Shown here: positions 21,471-29,672 of the stretch, in pieces
How the letters are laid out: every line of letters begins with the position of its first letter
How positions within the stretch are numbered: position 1 is the first letter of the stretch
Source: Actinomadura coerulea
GTDB taxonomy: Bacteria > Actinomycetota > Actinomycetes > Streptosporangiales > Streptosporangiaceae
DNA length: 64,000 bases
Reading direction: 5' to 3'
NCBI RefSeq assembly: GCF_014208105.1
Contig: NZ_JACHMQ010000001.1
Location: forward strand, 7,750,001 to 7,814,000
Position numbers and translations under genes: made by a program
Notes under the pieces: generated by a model
Seen by the model: the letters and a program-made list of their open reading frames with translations, nothing else
Database searches by the model: none
Told to the model about the DNA's origin: nothing

Positions 21471-22040
21471 ATGGAACGGTTTGGGCGGTTTCTCAATGTT
21501 GTCGATGTGGAGGCGACCTGCTGGGACGGGCGGCCGCCGCCGGGGCAGGTCAGCGAGATCATCGAGATCGGGCTGTGCGTCGTGGACGTGGAGTCGCGGA
21601 GCCGGGTCGCCAAGCACCGCATCCTGGTCCGTCCCGTCCGGTCTGAGGTCAGTGTGTTCTGCACCGAGCTGACGGGGCTGACCCAGGACGAGGTCGACGG
21701 CGGCGTCGAGTTCCGGGGGGCGTGCGCTCTTCTGGAACAGGAACACCGGTCGAGGTCCCGTGCCTGGGCGAGCTGGGGTGACTACGACCGCAAGCAGTTC
21801 GAGCGCCAGTGTTCGGCCGGTCGGGTCGCCTATCCGTTCAGTTCGCGGCACACCAACGCCAAGCAGGCTTTCACCGACTGCTTCGGCCTCCGCCGGAAAC
21901 TCGGGATGAGCGCGGCGCTGGCCCATGCCGGTCTGCCGCTTGAGGGCCGTCACCACAGCGGGGCCGACGACGCCTGGAACATCGCCGCGCTGATCCTCCA
22001 GATCATGTCTCGTGAGGAGCGGTCGGGCGGTGCGGTCTGA
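21471..22040 (+). CDS. 3'-5' exonuclease, DEDDh family (KapD-like)
   Basis: 189-residue exonuclease of the RNase T/DnaQ fold. Exo I is V-V-D-V-E-A-T-C-W, with the metal-binding D and E; Exo II lies in A-W-A-S-W-G-D-Y-D; Exo III is H-H-S-G-A-D-D-A-W-N, with His and Asp. This is the KapD/ERI-1-like subfamily, which trims 3' ends of RNA or DNA. It stands alone, after the DUF397 gene. Confidence 0.9.
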   Translation: MERFGRFLNVVDVEATCWDGRPPPGQVSEIIEIGLCVVDVESRSRVAKHRILVRPVRSEVSVFCTELTGLTQDEVDGGVEFRGACALLEQEHRSRSRAWASWGDYDRKQFERQCSAGRVAYPFSSRHTNAKQAFTDCFGLRRKLGMSAALAHAGLPLEGRHHSGADDAWNIAALILQIMSREERSGGAV

Positions 22041-22604
22041 TCAACCGGGGGTGCCGGTGCCGCCTGTGAGGAAGACCTTGGCCGCCACGGTGTTCTGGTG
22101 CCGGACCCAGTCGTCGAAGTCTTCGCGGCGGTAGCGGGGGTCGGCGGGCATCAGCCTGATCTGGGGCCGCTCGTCCATCCACCAGATCGTGAAGTCGGTG
22201 GTGGTGCCTTTGGCGGGCCACCGCGCCCGGTCCAGAGGCAGGTGGAGGACGTCGACGAAGCCGCCGACGGGGAGGCCGAGGTCGACGCCGACCCCGATGG
22301 CGCCAGGTCGTGGGACCCAGGCGACGGTTCCGGTGAGGGGTTGCCCGAGCTGGAGCCGGGACCAGAGCCGGGGCCACTCGGCGGAGTCAGGGCGGTAGAC
22401 CTCGTCGTGCCAGGTGCTGGGGTGGTTGGACTCGTCGATGAAGGACTCCCGGGTGAGGGGTTCGGTCGGGATCTGCGATGTGCCGCATGCCGGGCGAGGG
22501 CGCGGCGGCGGGATGGCGCCTGCCTCAATTTCTCGGCGTTCCGCCGAACCCGGCTTTTCCGGAACAAGCGCCGAAAACGCCGTGGAACACAACCGCGGAG
22601 CCAT
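22041..22604 (-). CDS. Conserved hypothetical protein, start uncertain
   Basis: About 130 convincing residues from R-E-S-F-I-D-E-S-N-H-P-S-T-W-H-D-E to the stop. A middle part (L-T-G-T-V-A-W-V-P-R-P-G-A-I-G-V-G-V-D-L-G) resembles an S1/OB-like beta barrel, followed by W-W-M-D-E and R-R-E-D-F-D-D-W. There is no ATG, GTG or TTG just before the conserved region; the first start upstream is the ATG at 22604, which adds ~60 low-complexity residues that do not look like a protein domain. The gene may be truncated at its 5' end or read from an unusual start. It is convergent with the exonuclease gene with no gap. Confidence 0.55.
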   Translation of the reverse strand: MAPRLCSTAFSALVPEKPGSAERREIEAGAIPPPRPRPACGTSQIPTEPLTRESFIDESNHPSTWHDEVYRPDSAEWPRLWSRLQLGQPLTGTVAWVPRPGAIGVGVDLGLPVGGFVDVLHLPLDRARWPAKGTTTDFTIWWMDERPQIRLMPADPRYRREDFDDWVRHQNTVAAKVFLTGGTGTPG

Positions 22605-22619
22605 CGAGGACGTAGCTGA

Positions 22620-22975
22620 TGGGGCAGCCGTAAATGCCCCTGAAAAGGCCTGTGAGTACGTTGATGTACCTTTTTGGGGAGGTCCGCTTTTTGTTGCGGT
22701 GGCGCCCGAGGGCGCGCTACGCAAGGGACCGTTCGCAGCACGCCGCGAAGCGCAACGCGTTCCGGATGGCGCCTACGTTCGCCGTACTGCATGCGGGACG
22801 CTGGTCGGAGCGGGTGTTCCGTCGGCGGCGCTCGGCTCTGCGCGAGGCGTACGCCGGGTGTCGGCCGCGATACTGCCGCCGGGTGTCCGCTCCGCTCCTG
22901 CGGCTGGTGACTCCGGCCAGGCGAAGTGCGGAGTTCCTCCTGGTGGGGCCCCTAGTGGGCGCGTCAGCGTAAGAT
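22620..22975. other. Intergenic stretch without a credible gene
   Basis: About 350 bases between the doubtful 5' end of the hypothetical gene and the membrane protein at 22982. Open frames exist on both strands (for instance 22634-22972 on plus) but are Arg-rich with no domain and no good ribosome binding site. I see no terminator with a U-tract and no RNA gene. It may be decayed coding sequence. Confidence 0.4.
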
Positions 22976-22981
22976 CACCGG

Positions 22982-23506
22982 ATGTCGCCGCAGTTGCTTG
23001 GTTTGCTGATCGGTTCCGGGTTCGGTACGGCTTTCGTGCTCGCCAACGCGGGAGAGCCCCTACCGGAGGGCGCCGGGGTCGCGATGCGAATCCTGGCGGT
23101 GGTCTGCCTGGCCGCGGTGGTGGTGGTCGGCTTCCGTGGGGACCGGCGCGGGGGGACGGGCCGCGGCGACGCGCGGCCGGGGTGGTTCGGGCCGCGGTTC
23201 GGGCTCGTCGTGGTCGCGGAGTTCGCGCTGATCTTCGGTGGGATCGCCGTGCTGAGGGCGCTGGACGCTCCACAGGAGATCAACGTCGCCTGGATCGCGT
23301 TGATCGTCGGCCTGCATTTCGTCGTGCTGGCACGGGTGTGGAAGCGGGGCGCCATCGCGGTGCCGGGGATCGTGCTGTCCGGCCTCGGAGCGGCCGGAAT
23401 GATCATGGCTGCGGGGTCGTCCGTGGAGTGGATCCCGTTCGTCAGCGGCGCCCTGTCGGGCGTCACGCTGCTCGCGGGGTCGCTGTACGGCGCGGCGCGG
23501 CGATGA
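22982..23506 (+). CDS. Hypothetical membrane protein
   Basis: 174-residue protein with five predicted membrane helices (about residues 4-22, 34-50, 72-90, 100-118 and 124-165, the last region possibly two helices) and a Gly/Arg-rich loop after the second. I do not recognise a family. Third-position G/C bias supports coding. It lies 98 bp before a secreted hydrolase gene on the same strand. Confidence 0.7.
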   Translation: MSPQLLGLLIGSGFGTAFVLANAGEPLPEGAGVAMRILAVVCLAAVVVVGFRGDRRGGTGRGDARPGWFGPRFGLVVVAEFALIFGGIAVLRALDAPQEINVAWIALIVGLHFVVLARVWKRGAIAVPGIVLSGLGAAGMIMAAGSSVEWIPFVSGALSGVTLLAGSLYGAARR

Positions 23507-23604
23507 CCCGGCCTTCCGCCCTGTCCGTGCGCTGCCCGCCGTCCGCGCGGCGGGCGAGGCCGGATGCGGTCGCGCCGTTCCGCTGACCGACCGGGCGGTA
23601 TGTA

Positions 23605-24957
23605 ATGCGCACCATGCGCCTCCGCCCCCTCGCCGTCCTCTCCGCTCTCGTTCTCTCCGCGCTCGTCCCGGTGGGCGCGGCCCGCGCCGACCGCGTTCCC
23701 GACGACCAGCCGCTCCCCGGATACACCATTGACAATCCGCCGCTCGCGCCCGTCCAGGTGCACGGGCAGCCGTCACGGGTGATGCAGGGTGTCCACCGCC
23801 ATGCGGCCTACGACATCGAGGTGCCGCCGCAGTGGAACGGCAAGCTGGCGCTCTGGGCCCACGGCTATGCGGGGCAGGGCCGCGTGCTGAAGGTGGAGCC
23901 GCCGCAGTACGGCCTGCGGCAACGCCTTCTCGACCAGGGGTACGCGTGGGCGGCGTCCTCCTACTACGACAACGGCTACGACGTCCGCGCAGGCGTGCTG
24001 GGCACTCGTGACGTCGCCGAATTGTTCGCCCGCGAAGTGGGACGTCCCAAGCAGCGCATCATCACGGGTGTTTCCATGGGCGGGCACATCATCGGACGGT
24101 CGCTGGAGCAATTCCCCGGGTATTACGACGGCGCGCTTCCCATGTGCGGAGTTCTCGGCGACCAGGAGTTGTTCGATTACTTCCTCGACTACAACCTCGT
24201 CGCGCAGGACCTGTCGGATGTCCGCGAATACCCGGTCACCGGGCAGTACGCGACGGTGACCGTCCCGAAGATCGAGGCGGCGCTCGGGCTGACCGCGCTG
24301 CGGCCGGGCGGGCCGGACACCACGAACGAGCGCGGGAAGCAGTTCCGCTCGATCGTCGTCGAACGGACGGGCGGGACGCGTCCCGGCGCCGGGCAGTCGT
24401 TCGCGCTGTGGAAGGACTTCCCGTTCACGCTGGCCGAGCCGTCCGTCCCGGGCGCCACCCTCGCCGAGAGTCCGGGCCAGGTCGGAACCAACGTGTTCAC
24501 CCGGTACGAGCCGAACGAGCCGGTGGACGTGAACAGGACGGTCCAGCGGGTGCGGGCCGAGAACCTTCCGGCGCGGCTGTCGAACCGGCTCTCCCAGGTG
24601 CCGCGCATCAGCGGGCGCCCGGACGTCCCGGTCCTGAGCCTGCACGGGCTGGGTGACCTGTTCGTCCCGTTCTCCATGGAGCAGATCTACGCGAGGGACG
24701 TCGCGCGGAACCACCGGTCGGGGCTGCTCGTCCAGCGTGCCGTCCGCACGGCCCAGCACTGCGAGTTCTCGGACGCGGAAGCGGGCACGGCCTGGGACGA
24801 TCTCGTCCGCTGGGTCGGCAAGGGCGCGCGGCCCCTGGGGGACGTGACCACGAGGCCGTCGGTGGTGGCGCGTCCGGACTACGGATGCCGGTTCAGCGAT
24901 CCCGCCGCCTACGCGGCCGGGACGGGGACGCGGCGGCTGTTCCCCGCCTGCCCGTAG
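23605..24957 (+). CDS. Secreted alpha/beta hydrolase-like protein
   Basis: 450-residue exported protein. A Sec signal peptide ends about residue 28 (V-G-A-A-R-A-D). The rest is an alpha/beta hydrolase: L-W-A-H-G-Y near the oxyanion hole, nucleophile elbow GVSMGG, a C-terminal acid region (V-L-S-L-H-G-L-G-D-L-F-V-P) and the histidine in T-A-Q-H-C-E-F. Paired cysteines in the mature part suit an extracellular enzyme. Substrate unknown; esterase or lipase is likely. It is convergent with the cholesterol oxidase gene, 45 bp apart. Confidence 0.82.
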   Translation: MRTMRLRPLAVLSALVLSALVPVGAARADRVPDDQPLPGYTIDNPPLAPVQVHGQPSRVMQGVHRHAAYDIEVPPQWNGKLALWAHGYAGQGRVLKVEPPQYGLRQRLLDQGYAWAASSYYDNGYDVRAGVLGTRDVAELFAREVGRPKQRIITGVSMGGHIIGRSLEQFPGYYDGALPMCGVLGDQELFDYFLDYNLVAQDLSDVREYPVTGQYATVTVPKIEAALGLTALRPGGPDTTNERGKQFRSIVVERTGGTRPGAGQSFALWKDFPFTLAEPSVPGATLAESPGQVGTNVFTRYEPNEPVDVNRTVQRVRAENLPARLSNRLSQVPRISGRPDVPVLSLHGLGDLFVPFSMEQIYARDVARNHRSGLLVQRAVRTAQHCEFSDAEAGTAWDDLVRWVGKGARPLGDVTTRPSVVARPDYGCRFSDPAAYAAGTGTRRLFPACP

Positions 24958-25002
24958 ACGGGTTCCGGCCACACGCGCCCGTGGCCGGATCCCGGTGGAT
25001 CA

Positions 25003-26622
25003 TCACAGGTCGGTGGCGATGATCTTCTCGATGTTCCGCTCGGCGAGGGCGGTGATGGTGACGAACGGGTTCACGCTGGTGTTGCCCGGGATGAGCGAGC
25101 CGTCGATGGCGTAGAGGCCGGGGTGGCCGTGCAGCCGGCCGTAGTTGTCGGTGGCCTTGTTCAGGACGGCGCCGCCGAGCGGGTGGTAGGTGAGGTGGTC
25201 GCCCCAGATCTTGTAGGAGCCGAAGAGGTCGGTCCGGTAGATCGTCCCCTCCTTGCTGTTGATCTTGTCGAAGATCGACTTGGCCATGTCGATGCTGGTC
25301 TGCTTCCAGGCGGTCTGCCAGTTGAGGTCGGCCCGTCCGGCGGAGGCGTTCCACGAGAACTCGGCCCGGTGCGGGGTGTTGGTGATCGACAGGTAGAACG
25401 AGGCGTACGTCTCGATCCCGGTCGGCAGGGGCGCGACCTCGGCGAACGCGCCGCCGGCGTCCCAGTTGTCGATGCCGCCCGTCGGCATGCCCGACTGGAG
25501 GCTGCCGGTCGGGTCCCACAGGTGGTTGGCGCGGCCGACCATGACGTTGCCGTTGTCGCCCCAGCCCTTGCCGATCTCGCCGTTCAGGTTGGGCAGGGCC
25601 CCGGTCGCCTTCAGCTTGACCAGCAGCTTGCTGGTGCCGACGCTGCCGGCGGCGAAGAACACCCGCGCGGCGGTCACCGTCTTGGTCGCCACGACGTTCC
25701 CGCCCGTGTCGATCTGCTCGATGGCGACCGTGTAACCGCCGCCGGACGCGGGCGACACCGACGTCACCCGGTGCTGCGCCGAGATGGCGACCCGGCCCGT
25801 GGCCTTGGCCTGCGCCAGATAGGTCTTCTGGAGCGACTTCTTGCCGTAGTTGTTGCCGTAGAGGATCTCGGCGTTGAGCGCCGACTTCGGCACGGCGCCG
25901 GCCGCCTCCTGCTTCATGTAGTTGAAGTCGTAGACGTTCGGGACGTAGACGAACTCGAACCCCGAGCGCTGGGCGTGCTTCCGTCCGACACGCGCGTACT
26001 GGTAGCAGTCGGTGGTGTCGAACCAGGCCCGGTCGATCTCGTTGACGCCCAGCCCGGAGTTGGCGCGCGGGTAGTAGACGTTGTACATCTCGTCGGCGTT
26101 CACGGAGGGCAGGATCGCGCTGAACCGCGACCGCTTCGGCGTGACCGCCATCCCGCCGTTGACGAGCGAGCCGCCGCCGACGCCCCGGCCCTGGTAGACG
26201 AGGATGCCGCCGAAGTCCTCGGCGTCCAGGATCCCGGTGTACTTGGGGACGTCCTTGTCGATCGGGAAGCCGAGGAAGTTGCTGAGCGGCTGCTTGGTCC
26301 GCGTCCGGAGCCAGTAGGCGCGGTAGTCCGGCGACCTCATGCCCGAGAAGATCTTGCCGTCGGAGCCCGGGGTGTCCCAGGTCATGCCCATCTCGACCAT
26401 GTGCACGTCGACGCCCGCCTGGGCGAGGCGCAGCGCGGCGACCGAGCCGCCGTACCCGGTGCCGATGACCAGGACGGGGACGCGGGCCCCGTTGGGGATC
26501 GGTGCCGGGACCGGGGCCGCCGAGGCGCCGGTCCGGCCGAGAAGGCCCAGCCCGACGATAGAACCGGTTCCAACGATGAAACCACGGCGAGACACGCTAA
26601 GGGACGGGGTGGAGTCACGCAT
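25003..26622 (-). CDS. choD: Cholesterol oxidase (GMC oxidoreductase)
   Basis: 539-residue flavoprotein that oxidises and isomerises 3-beta-hydroxysterols to 4-en-3-ones. A Tat signal (S-R-R-G-F-I-V-G, then hydrophobic, cleavage after A-S-A-A) directs export. FAD-binding G-T-G-Y-G-G starts at residue 54; the second FAD motif G-R-G-V-G-G-G-S-L-V-N-G-G follows. Active-site residues are visible as the His of Y-H-P-L-G-G and the Asn of S-V-N-P-F-V-T-I-T-A. Ribosome binding site GGGAGG. Its promoter region has an exact KstR-type operator 24 bp upstream of the start, so sterol-inducible expression is likely. The symbol choD is by family resemblance. Confidence 0.93.
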   Translation of the reverse strand: MRDSTPSLSVSRRGFIVGTGSIVGLGLLGRTGASAAPVPAPIPNGARVPVLVIGTGYGGSVAALRLAQAGVDVHMVEMGMTWDTPGSDGKIFSGMRSPDYRAYWLRTRTKQPLSNFLGFPIDKDVPKYTGILDAEDFGGILVYQGRGVGGGSLVNGGMAVTPKRSRFSAILPSVNADEMYNVYYPRANSGLGVNEIDRAWFDTTDCYQYARVGRKHAQRSGFEFVYVPNVYDFNYMKQEAAGAVPKSALNAEILYGNNYGKKSLQKTYLAQAKATGRVAISAQHRVTSVSPASGGGYTVAIEQIDTGGNVVATKTVTAARVFFAAGSVGTSKLLVKLKATGALPNLNGEIGKGWGDNGNVMVGRANHLWDPTGSLQSGMPTGGIDNWDAGGAFAEVAPLPTGIETYASFYLSITNTPHRAEFSWNASAGRADLNWQTAWKQTSIDMAKSIFDKINSKEGTIYRTDLFGSYKIWGDHLTYHPLGGAVLNKATDNYGRLHGHPGLYAIDGSLIPGNTSVNPFVTITALAERNIEKIIATDL

Positions 26623-26645
26623 GTGACCTCCCTCACTCGTGAGAT

Positions 26646-26659
26646 TAGAACGTGTTCTA
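26646..26659. promoter_or_regulatory. KstR-type operator upstream of cholesterol oxidase
   Basis: TAGAACGTGTTCTA is a perfect 14-bp palindrome and an exact fit to the mycobacterial/rhodococcal KstR motif TnnAACnnGTTnnA. It lies 24 bp upstream of the cholesterol oxidase ATG, overlapping the probable -10 region (TATAGA on the minus strand). KstR represses sterol-uptake and side-chain/ring degradation genes until a sterol CoA-thioester is present. Confidence 0.75.
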
Positions 26660-26719
26660 TATCGAAATATGAGTCACGTCACGAGCTGACCGAAACTTTC
26701 CCGTGTCCACATGTGGACT

Positions 26720-26733
26720 ACCAAGTGCTTGCT
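26720..26733. promoter_or_regulatory. KstR2-type operator and leaderless promoter of the DapB-like gene
   Basis: ACCAAGTGCTTGCT is an exact fit to the KstR2 motif AnCAAGnnCTTGnT. It sits 10 bp upstream of the -10 box TACATT (26744-26749), which lies six bases before the ATG at 26756, so the transcript is probably leaderless and the operator covers the -35 region. KstR2 controls degradation of the last sterol rings (C/D, the HIP pathway). Confidence 0.7.
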
Positions 26734-26755
26734 TGGGACCTGGTACATTCCGCGC

Positions 26756-27835
26756 ATGATCTCCGTGGTCGTCTGGGGTACCGGCAACATGGGACGGCTG
26801 GCCGTCCGCTCCGTCGAGGCGCATCCGGCGCTCCGGCTGACCGGCGTGATCGTCCACGATCCCGCCAAGGTGGGACGGGACGCGGGCGACCTCGCCGGCC
26901 TCGGCCGCGACCTCGGCGTCGCGGCGACCGCCGACGCCGAGGCCGTGCTCGCCTCCCGTCCGCAGGCCGTCGTGTACGCCGCGTCGGGCGACGTCCGGCC
27001 CGACGACGCGCTCGCCGACGTCCTCAGGGCGGTCCGCGCGGGGGCGGTCGTCGTCACCCCCGCCCTGTACGCCCTCTACGACCAGCGCGGGGCGCCGCCC
27101 GAGATGCGCGCGGAGGTGCTGGACGCGGTCGCCGAGGGCGGCGGCTCCCTGTTCGCCTCCGGCGTCGACCCCGGGTGGGGCAACGACGTCCTGCCGCTGC
27201 TGGTCAGCGGCCTCGGCGGCACGATCGACGTCGTCCGCTGCCAGGAGATCTTCGACTACTCCACCTACGACCAGCCCGACTCCGTCCGGTACCTGGTCGG
27301 CATGGGCCAGCCGATGGACTACGAGCCGCCGATGCTCGCCGCGACCGTCCCGACCATGGTGTGGGGCGGCCAGGTCAGGCTGATGGCCCGCGCCCTCGGC
27401 GCCGAGCTGGACGAGATCCGCGAGACCGTGGACCGCCGCCCGCTCGACGCGACGATCACCACCGAGTCCATGGGCGAGTTCGAGAAGGGCACGCAGGGCG
27501 CGGTGCGGTTCGAGGTCCAGGGCATCGTGGCGGGCGAGCCCCGCATCGTCGTCGAGCACGTCACGCGCATCCACCCGTCCTGCGCGCCGGACTGGCCGAT
27601 GCCGCCGGACGGCGACGGCGCGCACCGCGTGGTCATCGAGGGCGTCCCGCGCATCGAGGTCACCGTCGAGGCCACCGACGAGCACGGCAACCGCGCCGCC
27701 GGAGGGAACGCCACCGCCGCCGGGCGCCTGGTGAACGCCATCGACTGGCTCGTGGACGCCGAACCGGGGCTCTACGACGCGCTCGACGTTCCCGTCCGTC
27801 CCGCCGTGGGAAAACTCGGCAGGACGGCGCCATGA
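26756..27835 (+). CDS. NAD(P)-binding dehydrogenase, DapB/amine dehydrogenase-like
   Basis: 359-residue protein with an N-terminal Rossmann fold (V-V-V-W-G-T-G-N-M-G-R-L-A) and a C-terminal dihydrodipicolinate-reductase-like domain; V-D-P-G-W-G-N-D and Q-E-I-F-D-Y-S-T-Y-D-Q-P-D are typical of actinobacterial proteins annotated as NAD(P)H-dependent amine dehydrogenase. The true substrate is not known. A KstR2-type operator in its promoter suggests a role in sterol or steroid breakdown. The ATG at 26756 fits a leaderless promoter better than the upstream in-frame ATG at 26711. Confidence 0.82.
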   Translation: MISVVVWGTGNMGRLAVRSVEAHPALRLTGVIVHDPAKVGRDAGDLAGLGRDLGVAATADAEAVLASRPQAVVYAASGDVRPDDALADVLRAVRAGAVVVTPALYALYDQRGAPPEMRAEVLDAVAEGGGSLFASGVDPGWGNDVLPLLVSGLGGTIDVVRCQEIFDYSTYDQPDSVRYLVGMGQPMDYEPPMLAATVPTMVWGGQVRLMARALGAELDEIRETVDRRPLDATITTESMGEFEKGTQGAVRFEVQGIVAGEPRIVVEHVTRIHPSCAPDWPMPPDGDGAHRVVIEGVPRIEVTVEATDEHGNRAAGGNATAAGRLVNAIDWLVDAEPGLYDALDVPVRPAVGKLGRTAP

Positions 27836-27860
27836 GAGGCGCCACCAGAAGGGCAGGCCC

Positions 27861-28340
27861 GTGAACATCGACATCCCCGAGGGCAAGGACCCGATCCAGC
27901 ACGTGTGGGGCGAGATGGTGCCGGGCATCGGCCCCGCCGCCTCGAACCTCTCCCTCGCCGTCTACGCGCACACCACCCTCGGGCTCCGCGAGTTCGAGGC
28001 GGCCCGGCTGCGCGTCGCCCAGCTCAACGGCTGCCTGTTCTGCCTCGACTGGCGGACGGAACGCGACGGCGAGAAGGTCGAGGAGGGCTTCGCCGACGCG
28101 GTGACCCAGTGGCGCACCACCGGCGCCTTCGACGACCGCACCCGCCTCGCCGCCGAGTACGCCGAGCGCTACGTCCTCGACCACCACGGCCTGGACGAGG
28201 AGTTCTGGAGCCGGATGCGCGCCCGCTACGCCCAGGCGGAGATCGTGGAGCTGAGCATGTGCATCGGCTCCTGGCTGGCCTTCGGACGCCTCAACCGCGT
28301 CCTCGGCCTCGACGCGATGTGCGTCCTGCCCCGCCCCTGA
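27861..28340 (+). CDS. Carboxymuconolactone decarboxylase/AhpD-like protein
   Basis: 159-residue all-helical protein of the CMD/AhpD family. The core motif is L-N-G-C-L-F-C-L-D-W-R, with the C-x-x-C pair that in AhpD is redox-active. It lies 25 bp after the DapB-like dehydrogenase on the same strand (GTG start), so it belongs to the same KstR2-type unit. A peroxidase or reductase partner role in steroid degradation is plausible but inferred. Confidence 0.87.
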   Translation: MNIDIPEGKDPIQHVWGEMVPGIGPAASNLSLAVYAHTTLGLREFEAARLRVAQLNGCLFCLDWRTERDGEKVEEGFADAVTQWRTTGAFDDRTRLAAEYAERYVLDHHGLDEEFWSRMRARYAQAEIVELSMCIGSWLAFGRLNRVLGLDAMCVLPRP

Positions 28341-28363
28341 AGCCCTGCCGCCCGACGCGGAGG

Positions 28364-28393
28364 CGGGCCCGGCGCCACCCCGCGCCGGGCCCG
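28364..28393. terminator. Strong hairpin after the AhpD-like gene
   Basis: Perfect 12-bp stem CGGGCCCGGCGC with its complement, six-base loop, 23 bp after the stop codon. No U-tract follows. It probably ends the steroid-linked operon and transcription from the convergent sigma-factor gene. Confidence 0.6.
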
Positions 28394-28531
28394 GTATCCG
28401 GTGAACCGCGCTCCGGGCGAACCGCGAACCCCTTCGGACCCGTGCATCAGCGAATCACGGCTCCTCGCATTAAGTCAACTATTCCGACTGCTTTAGTGTA
28501 GATAGCCGTGCGCCGGCGATGCGGCGCGGGG

Positions 28532-29458
28532 TCAGTCGCCGCCCACCTCCTCCGCCACCTCGTCGATGTGGGTCAGCTTGTCGGGGTTGGTGACGGCGTA
28601 GACGCCTCGGACGTGGTGGCCGTCCGGGTCCAGGTCGAGGACCATGACGGCGAACGGCGCCTCCTTGTCGAACAGCACCGCGGACGGGTCGCCGTTGACG
28701 GTGCGGTAGACGATGTCCAGCTCCATGGGCCTTCGGGCGGTCGTCCCGGCGATGGCGCGCGCCACCTTGTCGGCCCCCTGGATGGGACGCAGCGCCGCCG
28801 TGGCCTTGGACTTGCCGCCGCCGTCCGTCCACAGCGTCACGTCCGGCGCGAGGATCTCCATCAGCGCCTCCAGGTCGGCGCCGAGGGCGGCCTGCAGGAA
28901 CCGCTCCGTCGCCTGCCGCTGCACCTTCGGGTCGGCCTGGTAGCGCGGGCGGCGGGCGTGCACGTGCTCCCGGGCTCGGTGCGCGAGTTGCCTGATCGCC
29001 GCCGGGCTGCGGTCGAGGATCGGCGCTATCTCGGTGTGGGCGTAGCCGAAGACCTCGTGCAGGACGAACACCGCCCGCTCCAGCGGCGTGAGCGTCTCCA
29101 GGACGACCAGGAGCGCCATCGAGACGGCCTCGGTGCGCTCGGCGGCGTCGTCCACGTCGGTCCGGGCCACCAGCGGCTCGGGCAGCCACGGCCCCACGTA
29201 CGTCTCGCGCCGCCGGCTGATCGCGGCCTGCCGCGACAGCGCCGTGTTGACCGCGATCCGCACCAGGTAGGCGCGCGGGTTCTCGATCTCCCCGGGCGCT
29301 CCGGCGGCGCTTCGGGAGGCCCACGCCAGCCACGCGTCCTGAAGGACGTCCTCGGTGTCGGCGACGCTCCCGAGCATGTTGTAGACCACCGAGAACAGAA
29401 GCTCCCGGTGATCGGCGAACACCCGCGTCGCGGTGTCGTCCGCGATGCCTTCGGACAT
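28532..29458 (-). CDS. sigJ: RNA polymerase sigma factor, SigJ family (ECF41-like)
   Basis: 308-residue factor. Residues ~15-170 are sigma regions 2 and 4 (A-D-T-E-D-V-L-Q-D-A-W-L-A-W, then E-V-F-G-Y-A-H-T-E-I-A-P-I-L-D-R-S-P-A-A-I-R-Q-L-A-H-R). Residues ~190-308 form a SnoaL/NTF2-like domain that in this group replaces a separate anti-sigma factor (V-T-L-W-T-D-G-G-G-K; the N-P-D-K-L motif near the end). The ATG at 29458 has AGGAGG upstream. It is divergent from the DHA2 exporter gene. ECF41-type factors usually control a neighbouring oxidoreductase; none is adjacent here. Confidence 0.9.
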   Translation of the reverse strand: MSEGIADDTATRVFADHRELLFSVVYNMLGSVADTEDVLQDAWLAWASRSAAGAPGEIENPRAYLVRIAVNTALSRQAAISRRRETYVGPWLPEPLVARTDVDDAAERTEAVSMALLVVLETLTPLERAVFVLHEVFGYAHTEIAPILDRSPAAIRQLAHRAREHVHARRPRYQADPKVQRQATERFLQAALGADLEALMEILAPDVTLWTDGGGKSKATAALRPIQGADKVARAIAGTTARRPMELDIVYRTVNGDPSAVLFDKEAPFAVMVLDLDPDGHHVRGVYAVTNPDKLTHIDEVAEEVGGD

Positions 29459-29672
29459 GGCTCGACCTCCTGTGCGCTCCCCCCTCAGAGCGAGACCGGC
29501 CCCCGGATCGTGACATCCGCGGCCGGAATGTGACCTGGACCTCATTCGCGTCCCGCCGCGTCACACTCCCGCCCCCCGATCCGCTCATGGGTCGCGGAAC
29601 GAAGCAGCCGGGAGAACCCGGCGCGCCCCGCGCCCGGCGGTCGCCGGCGCGGCCCACCGACCGGAGGTCTCC

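Noticed and set aside
22634..22972. 112-codon plus-strand ORF in the gap before the membrane protein
   Set aside because: Arg-rich with no family or good ribosome binding site; left as uncertain non-coding stretch.
26657..27928. 423-codon minus-strand open frame over the DapB-like gene
   Set aside because: Antisense shadow; would also remove the divergent promoter region that holds two recognisable operators.
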